Assembly (NCBI GenBank): GCA_964633445.1
Contig: CAZWFW010000034.1
Location: 1-14,156 of the forward strand
Length of the DNA stretch: 14,156 bases
Reading direction: 5' to 3'
Source of the DNA: CAZWFW01 sp964633445
GTDB taxonomy: Archaea; Undinarchaeota; CAZWFW01
The notes under the pieces were generated by a model. That model was not told where the DNA came from. It did no database searches and saw only the letters and a list, made by a program, of their open reading frames with translations. This document shows, piece by piece, positions 1 through 4,942 of this stretch. The first letter of the stretch is position 1. Each line of letters opens with the position of its first letter. Position numbers and translations under genes: made by a program.

Positions 1-473
1 TGAATTTCATTAAATAGTTCCTTTAGATCTTCTATAGATTTAAAAGCTGCCCAATATCTTCCCAATTTCTCATTTTTTTCATAGAATTTTTTATTCCAAA
101 GTTTTATTAAGTTTAATTTGCAAAGATCTTCAGTTTTTGGAGCAAAAATACCTTCAACACCAACTCTAGAAACTGAAGAAGCCAGATGATCTGCAATTTT
201 AAGTAAGAATAAACACTTCTTATACTCATTTGGGATAAAATTCCAATCGTTTAAGTCAATTTTATCTATATTTACATGATGATATTGGCCCCACCAAGAT
301 GGTGAATTCGGTTTCTCTATATTTAACTTTTTAAAATCTTCATCTGTTAAGTTCTCGAATGTGTGATCTGAGATTTTTATACCCAGTCCTTCTATTTTAG
401 GTCTTATCCTATCTTTATCAACTAATTTTCCAATATCATGCAGCTCTGGGATGAAAGATTCTTTAGGCATCAT
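1..473 (-). CDS. HD-domain protein, N-terminal fragment; probable type III CRISPR Cas10-like
   Basis: An open frame runs from ATG at 471-473 (a second ATG follows at once) off the left edge, giving 157 residues with no stop. It shows an HD motif in PELHDIGKLVD (H12, D13), a His pair in WWGQYHH (H65, H66) and KIADHLASSVSR (D95, H96). In ordinary HD phosphohydrolases a first His lies well before the HD pair. Here only 11 residues precede it. That fits the circularly permuted HD domain known from Cas10-family proteins, where it acts as a nuclease beside a GGDEF-like palm. The ADHLASS-type motif also resembles Cas10 and Cas3 HD domains. The palm domain, if present, lies outside the window. The gene follows the recombinase on the same strand after 57 nt and has its own TATA-like box. 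The HD domain is fairly sure; the CRISPR assignment is inferred, since no repeat or other cas gene is visible. It could instead be another permuted HD nuclease. Confidence 0.6.
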   Translation of the reverse strand, partial: MMPKESFIPELHDIGKLVDKDRIRPKIEGLGIKISDHTFENLTDEDFKKLNIEKPNSPSWWGQYHHVNIDKIDLNDWNFIPNEYKKCLFLLKIADHLASSVSRVGVEGIFAPKTEDLCKLNLIKLWNKKFYEKNEKLGRYWAAFKSIEDLKELFNEI

Positions 474-495
474 TATTAATTTGCAAATGGTGCTC

Positions 496-503
496 TTAAA
501 ATA
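496..503 (-). promoter_or_regulatory. TATA-like box of the HD-domain gene
   Basis: On the minus strand TATTTTAA lies 22 nt before the start codon at 473. No Shine-Dalgarno sequence is visible in the gap, so the transcript would start at or near the ATG. The same spacing recurs before several other first genes here. Confidence 0.5.
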
Positions 504-530
504 CTTTTGTTGCTACTGAGTAAATTCAAT

Positions 531-1706
531 CTACATCTGTCCTATCTTCTCAACTATAATCCTCCTAATCTCTTCATCCTCTAATAATTTTAACAACCTC
601 TTAACCAATTTCTCCTTCTCTTCAACCTCCCTTATAGCTTCTACACTTAAAGCCAGTCCACAGTTACTACAGAATTTGGCATCACTTGGATTCTTGTATC
701 CACATCTCGGGCATTCCTTAGGAATGTTCTTGGCAACTGGCTCCTTCTCAACCTTAAATCCGTACAATCCCAAAATTGCTTCATCCATATCTCTTCCTGA
801 TAAGTGTACATAAACAGAAGCCATTTCGGATCCCATTGTCCACCCAAAGTATTGGCAAAGTTGGGCTTCAGTCAAATACTTCGCCAAGAATGTTGCTCTT
901 GAATGTCTAAACATATGAGCATGAACCCTCTTTTTGATCCCAGCTTTCTTAGCTGCTCTCTTAATTATTTTACTTATTGCAGCATAATCTAGGGGTTCTA
1001 TCTCTTTACTATTCTTCTTAATCCATAATGGAGCTTCAGGATCATCTTTTGCAGGATGATTATTAACCAATTGCCTTAAATAAGGATCAGAAGCTATCAA
1101 TCTTACCCTTCTCATTCCAGTCTTACCTTTAATTATCAAAACAGTACCCTGCTCATCAAAATGAACCTGCTTGATTTTTAAGCTTGCAATCTCTCCAATC
1201 CTTGCTCCAGATTCGTAAAGTGTTATTATCAAAGCCTTATCTCTGATATCATTGACAGCATTTACCATTTTTTGAATATCCTCTTCAGTTAACAACTCCT
1301 CAGGTAGTTTTTCCTCAGATTTCTTCAAGGTAGTCTTCAGCCACTTTACTTCTTCAGGATAATCTTCAGTTTGCCTCAACCACTTGTAAAACTTCTTTAA
1401 AGTAACCTTGAAATCCTTCTTTGTCCAAGCTGAGTAACCATTTCTCTCTATCCTCCCAACAACCCTAACTATATCCCGCTTCGTAGCTTTATCAAAATCC
1501 TTATCCAAAATCTTGGCAAGAGTTAGCAAAGTATTGGCATACTTTATAATCCTTGGAACACTCAATCCCTCCGCAAAGCAGTAATCTAAAAAGTCCTTTA
1601 TCAGCTTCTTGTTATTATCCGTTATCTCTGATTTATCTATCCTCTCAAAAACCTTCTCCAACTGCTCATCGTACTTGTAGATGTCAACTGTCATTGTTCC
1701 CTTCAT
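531..1706 (-). CDS. Tyrosine recombinase/integrase with C-terminal zinc ribbon
   Basis: This is a 391-residue phage-integrase-family recombinase that would cut and rejoin DNA through a 3'-phosphotyrosine. Residues about 28-115 form the N-terminal core-binding (SAM-like) domain and about 135-315 the catalytic domain. The catalytic set is complete: R169 in ESGARIGE, K195 in KGKTG, H264 and R267 in HMFRHS, W289 in FGW at the usual His/Trp position, and Y299 in SVYVHLS. A zinc ribbon follows with C332, C335, C346 and C349, then a charged helical tail to 391. A zinc ribbon on a Xer/integrase-type recombinase is a known archaeal variant. M1 was chosen because a TATA-like box lies 22 nt upstream; M5 (ATG at 1692-1694) is possible. 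It adjoins a gene-poor, decayed stretch and a Cas10-like gene, as expected for an integrated element. No tRNA gene or clear attachment repeat was found beside it. Confidence 0.93.
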   Translation of the reverse strand: MKGTMTVDIYKYDEQLEKVFERIDKSEITDNNKKLIKDFLDYCFAEGLSVPRIIKYANTLLTLAKILDKDFDKATKRDIVRVVGRIERNGYSAWTKKDFKVTLKKFYKWLRQTEDYPEEVKWLKTTLKKSEEKLPEELLTEEDIQKMVNAVNDIRDKALIITLYESGARIGEIASLKIKQVHFDEQGTVLIIKGKTGMRRVRLIASDPYLRQLVNNHPAKDDPEAPLWIKKNSKEIEPLDYAAISKIIKRAAKKAGIKKRVHAHMFRHSRATFLAKYLTEAQLCQYFGWTMGSEMASVYVHLSGRDMDEAILGLYGFKVEKEPVAKNIPKECPRCGYKNPSDAKFCSNCGLALSVEAIREVEEKEKLVKRLLKLLEDEEIRRIIVEKIGQM

Positions 1707-1728
1707 GAGTTATATTATTCAACTGAGG

Positions 1729-1736
1729 TATTTAAA
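1729..1736 (-). promoter_or_regulatory. TATA box of the recombinase gene
   Basis: TTTAAATA on the minus strand ends 22 nt before the ATG at 1706, with no Shine-Dalgarno sequence between. A 15-bp palindrome starts 11 bp further upstream and may be an operator. Confidence 0.6.
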
Positions 1737-1747
1737 TTTTGTGCTTT

Positions 1748-1762
1748 TAGACAAATTGTCTA
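1748..1762. repeat. Perfect 15-bp palindrome upstream of the recombinase promoter
   Basis: TAGACAA-A-TTGTCTA has 7-bp arms around one central base. It lies just upstream of the TATA box of the minus-strand recombinase gene, where a dimeric regulator, or the recombinase itself, could bind. Function is inferred from position and symmetry only. Confidence 0.4.
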
Positions 1763-1808
1763 GTTCCCGCGGGGGCATTGGCACTGAAAGATAAGTCCAA
1801 AGAATTTC

Positions 1809-1984
1809 TTATAAAATAAAGCCCAACTTCTCTCTGAATAGCCACTTTTTGTGAGTCCACCTAACACATACCTTCAACTCGCTCCTCTCTATCTCATTAA
1901 ATGGTAAACCTTCCTAGCCTTTAGATATCCCCAATAGTTAAACAACGTTCTACAGTAGTTTCTTAAGTTTATAAGAGATTTCAT
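1809..1984 (-). pseudogene. Broken coding remnants, function not recognised
   Basis: Two minus-strand segments in different frames read like protein. The first starts at ATG 1982-1984 and gives 31 residues (begins MKSLINLRNYCRTLFNYWGY) before TAG at 1889-1891. The second occupies 1809-1913, lies between stops, and gives 34 residues (includes LKVCVRWTHKKWLFREKLG). Their residue make-up is protein-like, but both are short and out of frame with each other. They could be pieces of one gene with a frameshift, on the same strand as the recombinase. I do not recognise a family, and chance open frames in AT-rich DNA are not excluded. Confidence 0.3.
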
Positions 1985-1999
1985 AAAATCTTCCCAATC

Positions 2000-2143
2000 T
2001 TATTCATTACTGCCGTCTCTTTCAATAATGTTTTGAAGTTTTCTCTTAATACGTTTGACATCTTCTAACGTTTTATTTCTTTCTCTTTCTAAATGTAGAT
2101 TTTCTTTTTCTTTTAAGTCTTCGATTTTAGAGTAAACTTTCTT
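2000..2143 (-). pseudogene. Coiled-coil gene remnant without a start codon
   Basis: After an in-frame TAG at 2144-2146 the minus strand reads 47 residues to TAA at 2000-2002. They are rich in Lys, Glu, Leu and Arg (for example KIEDLKEKENLHLERERNK), with the spacing of a coiled coil. There is no plausible start codon inside, and the frame continues open upstream of the TAG for several codons. It is best read as the tail of a degraded gene; the family is unknown. Confidence 0.35.
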
Positions 2144-2217
2144 CTAAACATATTTGCTTATGAAATTATTTTCTACACAGTATGTGAATGAGCAGACTGG
2201 AAAAATAAAAATTTTGC

Positions 2218-2450
2218 TGAAACCCTTTTTATTTTCAAATAAAATACATGAATGCAATTTTTCTGAAAGTATACGGTATTTTTTTTATAGCGTATAGTAT
2301 ATTTTTGTAGTGGAATTACCCCTAAGTAGGTATAGGGGTGGATGTGGTAATAGGGGTTATAAAACCCTAAGGAGTAAGCCGAAAGATAAGCCCCCAGAGT
2401 AGCCCGCTCCGACGTGGGCGGGGGCGATGAAACGGGGGCAAAGGGTTTCA
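2218..2450. repeat. 11-bp inverted repeat bounding a 233-bp block
   Basis: TGAAACCCTTT at 2218-2228 is matched by its exact reverse complement AAAGGGTTTCA at 2440-2450. The AAACCCT core recurs in direct orientation at 2362-2368. The layout resembles the ends of a small non-autonomous mobile element, but I see no target-site duplication in the flanks. The right arm also works as one side of a stem inside the proposed RNA, so the two readings compete. Confidence 0.4.
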
Positions 2451-2457
2451 TTTTTTA
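2314..2457 (+). ncRNA. Candidate structured RNA, class unknown
   Basis: A GC-rich island in AT-rich DNA folds strongly. Hairpin 1 pairs ACCCCTA (2318-2324) with TAGGGGT (2333-2339). Hairpin 2 pairs GGGTT (2354-2358) with AACCC (2363-2367). A nested hairpin pairs GCCCCC (2390-2395) with GGGGGC (2420-2425); after a 6-nt bulge it pairs GCCCGC (2402-2407) with GTGGGC (2414-2419) around the loop TCCGAC. A long-range stem pairs AAACCCT (2362-2368) with AGGGTTT (2442-2448). T6 follows at 2451-2456, as in an archaeal terminator, which favours the plus strand. TATA-like AT-rich DNA lies at about 2280-2306, but no box is clear. A second GGGGGC at 2434-2439 allows an alternative pairing. I do not recognise the class: it lacks the conserved cores of RNase P or SRP RNA and paired C/D boxes. 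An IS200/IS605-type element end is an alternative. Ends are approximate. Confidence 0.45.
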
Positions 2458-2534
2458 AACATTCTTTCAACTTCTATTCTTTTCTCAAGCTTTTTAGATC
2501 CAGAATAATCAATGGCTGTAATAAGAGTTGCCAT
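2448..2534 (-). other. Short ORF of 28 codons, possibly a gene tail
   Basis: From ATG at 2532-2534 the minus strand encodes 28 residues, beginning MATLITAIDYSGSKKLEKR and ending in a basic stretch, to TGA at 2448-2450. The composition is protein-like but there is no Shine-Dalgarno sequence and no recognised family. It may be the last exposed piece of a decayed gene upstream, such as the winged-helix pseudogene, or a chance frame. Confidence 0.2.
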
Positions 2535-2585
2535 ATTTTTTCTTTTTGTTGCTCAATGATTGATTATTATCCCTCATTCTTCTAT

Positions 2586-2876
2586 TCATTTTTGTAATAT
2601 TTTAATAGAATTATCTGAAAGCCTGTAATAAACTAATTTCTTTGACTTTGCAGTTCTTTCAATCATTCCAGCCTGTTCCATAAGTTTCAAAGCTATGCAG
2701 ATTTTCCTATTATCTTCTCTCCCTCTCCAATAATTTGGCGATAACTCCCGTAGTATCATTAAGCTGTTTAAATTGTTCTTCCCGAAATTTTAAGAGTTTG
2801 CATAAGTTCTTTGCTCTTTCCTAATATCTCTTAAAGTGTTTCTCATTTCAACAAGAACCTGAAGTAGGTCCAGCTT
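2586..2876 (-). pseudogene. Winged-helix regulator pseudogene with two compensating frameshifts
   Basis: Three adjoining minus-strand segments make one plausible protein of about 97 residues. Segment 1 (2793-2876) begins KLDLLQVLVEMRNTLRD and is helical; it meets TAA at 2790-2792. Segment 2 (2713-2787), shifted by one base, reads FREEQFKQLNDTTG and continues to LLERERR, then a stop. Segment 3 returns to the first frame at about 2717 and runs to TGA at 2586-2588, with IALKLMEQAGMIERT and KKLVYYRLSDNS, a typical winged-helix recognition helix and wing. So there is an N-terminal coiled coil followed by a C-terminal wHTH. The last segment alone has an ATG at 2757-2759 and could make 57 residues. 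The frame changes point to a decayed regulator, though two sequencing errors could give the same picture. Confidence 0.5.
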
Positions 2877-2976
2877 CTAGCATGTTTGTATTTTTTAAAT
2901 TATTTTAAACATTTTTGAGTTCCGCTTTACTTTTGCCCTTGTTAACTTTTTAATAAAGATTCTTTACAAATAAAAA

Positions 2977-2985
2977 TTTAAAATA
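2977..2985 (+). promoter_or_regulatory. TATA box of the rpoN gene run
   Basis: TTTAAAATA ends 21 nt before the rpoN ATG at 3007. No Shine-Dalgarno sequence is present in the gap, so the message is probably leaderless or nearly so. It would drive rpoN, the M42 peptidase and the phosphatidyltransferase. Confidence 0.6.
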
Positions 2986-3006
2986 GCTCTTAGCCATCAT
3001 TACCTT

Positions 3007-3207
3007 ATGATAATACCAGTAAGATGTTTCAGCTGCAACAAAGTAATCGGTCACTTGTGGGAGGAATATAGCAGGAGAGTTTCCAACGGGGAAGACCCTA
3101 AAAAAGTTTTAGATGATTTGGGAATTACAAGATATTGTTGTAGGAGGATGTTTCTGTCCCATGTAGATTTAATAGATGAAGTTGCACAGTATAGAAAGCC
3201 ACAATGA
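3007..3207 (+). CDS. rpoN: DNA-directed RNA polymerase subunit N (RPB10 homologue)
   Basis: This is a 66-residue zinc-binding subunit of archaeal RNA polymerase, equivalent to eukaryotic RPB10, which helps join the large subunits to the D/L platform. The start MIIPVRCFSCNKVIG is the family signature. The zinc ligands are C7, C10 and the adjacent pair C44-C45, with the usual RYCCRRMF context. Length matches the family. The stop overlaps the next start in ATGA, so the two genes are translationally linked. In many archaea rpoN follows the genes for L18e, L13 and S9; here the DNA directly upstream is a decayed accessory stretch, and the gene has its own TATA box. Confidence 0.97.
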   Translation: MIIPVRCFSCNKVIGHLWEEYSRRVSNGEDPKKVLDDLGITRYCCRRMFLSHVDLIDEVAQYRKPQ

Positions 3208-4256
3208 CTAATTTCTTTAATATTATAAAAGAGTTGTGCGAGACTCCAGGTATAGCTGGATATGAGAGGAAAGTTGCAGAGATTCTCGAGAAATTCATGA
3301 TAAGCAAGGTAGATGCCATTAAAATAGATAGAATGGGTAACTTAATCGCAAGAAAAGGTGACGAGGATGCCAAACTTAAGGTTTTAATCGCCACACACAT
3401 GGATGAGATTGGGTTAATGGTTAAAAATATTGATGAGAACGGTTTCATAAATTTCGTTAAAGTTGGAGGAATTGACGATAAGTTACTTATTGGTAGAAAA
3501 GTCGTAATTCACGGAAGAAAAAAGGTTTTTGGAGTTATAGGTGTTAAGCCTCCACACCTGGAGGAAAAAAATGAAGAGAGCAAAATTCCAAAGTGTAAGG
3601 AAATGTTTATCGATATTGGCGCTAAAGATAGAAAAGATGCTGAAAAGTATGTGAGTGTTGGTGATCCCGTGACATTTTACGCTGAAACTACGAAGCTCGT
3701 TAATGACTTAATAACAGGCAAAGCTTTTGATGACAGGTTAGGATGTGCAGTTCTCGTTAAACTTGCGGAGTATGGATATCCAGACGATCTCTGTCTTTAT
3801 TTAGTTGGAACTACTCAGGAGGAGGTTGGTCTGAAAGGTGCGAGAACTGTTGCTTATAAGATTAATCCAGATATTGCAATAGCTATAGATGTAACACCCT
3901 CTGGCGATTACCCTCCTGTAAAGTCTGAAAATATTCCCGTAAAAGTTGGTGGAGGCCCTGTAATTGAAGTTTTGGAAGCAGGAGGTAGAGGAGTTATATC
4001 CCATCCGAGAATTACAGAATGGTTGAGGAAGATTGCCAAAGAAAGAGAAATACCTTATCAGATTAATGTTGGAGATGGGGGAATGACCGATGCTGCAATT
4101 ATGTATATAACGCGAGCAGGAATACCCTCATGCTCTATAGGTATAGCTACCCGCTATATTCATAGTCAGGTTGAGGTTGCAAGCCTCAAGGACGTAGAAA
4201 ACACAGCAAAGCTTCTTGCAATTGCTCTTGAAAATATTTCCTTGCTTAGACTGTAG
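3204..4256 (+). CDS. M42-family metallo-aminopeptidase (TET-type)
   Basis: This is a cytoplasmic di-metal aminopeptidase of 350 residues, of the family whose members form tetrahedral TET dodecamers that trim peptides. The metal and catalytic residues are all present: H65 and D67 in THMDEIG, the bridging Asp in FDDRLG (D176/D177), E206 and E207 in TTQEEVGL (general base and ligand), D229 in AIDV, and H320 in YIHSQVE. Length is normal for the family. The exact substrate preference (Glu, Leu, Lys or deblocking type) cannot be told from motifs. Some relatives were labelled endoglucanase in older annotation. The start overlaps the rpoN stop by 4 nt; 10 nt separate it from the phosphatidyltransferase. 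Placement beside rpoN suggests shared transcription with core expression genes. Confidence 0.93.
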   Translation: MTNFFNIIKELCETPGIAGYERKVAEILEKFMISKVDAIKIDRMGNLIARKGDEDAKLKVLIATHMDEIGLMVKNIDENGFINFVKVGGIDDKLLIGRKVVIHGRKKVFGVIGVKPPHLEEKNEESKIPKCKEMFIDIGAKDRKDAEKYVSVGDPVTFYAETTKLVNDLITGKAFDDRLGCAVLVKLAEYGYPDDLCLYLVGTTQEEVGLKGARTVAYKINPDIAIAIDVTPSGDYPPVKSENIPVKVGGGPVIEVLEAGGRGVISHPRITEWLRKIAKEREIPYQINVGDGGMTDAAIMYITRAGIPSCSIGIATRYIHSQVEVASLKDVENTAKLLAIALENISLLRL

Positions 4257-4266
4257 TTTAAACATA

Positions 4267-4893
4267 ATGACTGTTGACTCTTTATTCAGACCAGTTGTAG
4301 AGGACAGCAGGTTTGTAAGGAAAATTGCAAAATTCCTAGCAAATCAAGGTTTTACGCCGAATCTTCTCTCCATACTTTCACTTATTTTTGCTATAGTTTC
4401 CGGATTTTTGTTTGCTGTTTCAGATAGCTCAAGAGTATTACTTTTCCTTGCTGGAATTTTTGTTGGCTTAAACGCCGTTTTTGATACACTTGATGGTATC
4501 CTTGCTCGCAGCACAAAAAATGCAACGCGTAAAGGTGATTTTTTGGAGCACACATTCGACCGTTATGCTGATGTCTTTATCTTCCTCGGAATTATATTTG
4601 GCGGGTATATTTCTTGGAGCATTGGAATAGTTGCGGTTGTTGGTGTCCTTCTTTCGTCTTATATTGGGGTGCAAGCACAAGCTGTTGGGTTAAAGCGTGT
4701 TTATGGCGGAGTTCTAGGAAGGGCAGATCGCCTACTACTTATTCTTGCAGCAACCTTCTTAAATACCCTCTATACAAAACCAGTTATCGCAAGCTACTCC
4801 TTTCTTGGTCTTGCTATTTTACTTACTGCCTTTCTATCCCATTTAACAGCAATTCAACGATTCATTTACGTCTGGCAAAGGCTATCAGATTGA
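4267..4893 (+). CDS. CDP-alcohol phosphatidyltransferase (archaetidylinositol-phosphate-synthase-like)
   Basis: This membrane enzyme transfers a phospho-alcohol between a CDP-lipid and an alcohol in polar lipid synthesis; archaeal members include archaetidylinositol phosphate synthase. The start at 4267 gives 208 residues; a longer frame from 4216 would overlap the M42 gene and adds an unlikely N-terminus. About six hydrophobic segments are seen at residues 31-53, 57-73, 101-115, 118-137, 153-169 and 173-195. The signature D(x2)DG(x2)AR(x8)G(x3)D(x3)D is present at D73, D76, G77, A80, R81, G90 and D98. The third Asp is replaced by E94 in GDFLEHTFD. Glu can still bind metal, so activity may remain. 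Substrate is inferred from family resemblance only. It is probably co-transcribed with rpoN and the M42 gene. Confidence 0.88.
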   Translation: MTVDSLFRPVVEDSRFVRKIAKFLANQGFTPNLLSILSLIFAIVSGFLFAVSDSSRVLLFLAGIFVGLNAVFDTLDGILARSTKNATRKGDFLEHTFDRYADVFIFLGIIFGGYISWSIGIVAVVGVLLSSYIGVQAQAVGLKRVYGGVLGRADRLLLILAATFLNTLYTKPVIASYSFLGLAILLTAFLSHLTAIQRFIYVWQRLSD

Positions 4894-4911
4894 GATTTGT
4901 TTGATTAGATA

Positions 4912-4920
4912 TTTATATTT
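4912..4920 (+). promoter_or_regulatory. TATA box of the enolase-uS2-MEMO run
   Basis: TTTATATTT ends 22 nt before the enolase ATG at 4943, again with no Shine-Dalgarno sequence. This makes enolase, uS2 and MEMO a transcript separate from the rpoN run. Confidence 0.6.
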
Positions 4921-4942
4921 ATGATTTTCATATTTTTGAATA

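Larger units (their letters stand above)
1741..3006. other. Gene-poor accessory stretch with decayed genes and a GC-rich structured block
   Basis: No intact gene is supported here. Going left to right it holds a palindrome and a short GC-rich patch (1748-1777), two sets of broken minus-strand coding remnants (1809-1984 and 2000-2143), an 11-bp inverted repeat enclosing a GC-rich foldable block (2218-2450), a 28-codon minus-strand ORF (2448-2534), a frameshifted winged-helix pseudogene (2586-2876) and the rpoN promoter. The stretch between about 2880 and 2976 is plain AT-rich DNA in which I see nothing. The pattern fits an old integrated element that has lost most of its genes. Confidence 0.6.

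Noticed and set aside
2425..2434. CRISPR-repeat-like GATGAAAC
   Set aside because: It resembles the 3' end of some archaeal CRISPR repeats, but there is one copy only and no spaced repeats anywhere in the window.
2173..2451. Minus-strand open frame of 92 codons across the GC-rich block
   Set aside because: Its translation is an unlikely mixture of Pro, Ser and Tyr with no family resemblance, and it simply follows the hairpins. The repeats and stems explain the sequence better.
2314..2457. Box C/D or H/ACA guide RNA, RNase P RNA or SRP RNA as identity of the structured block
   Set aside because: There is a C-box-like GATGA but no matching D box inside, no ACA tail after a hairpin, and none of the conserved cores of RNase P or SRP RNA.
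3125..3448. Antisense open frame over rpoN and the M42 gene
   Set aside because: It is a shadow of two well-supported plus-strand genes, with no promoter or protein-like features of its own.
4216..4266. Longer N-terminus for the phosphatidyltransferase
   Set aside because: It would overlap the M42 gene by 41 nt and add residues without membrane or family features; the ATG at 4267 fits better.
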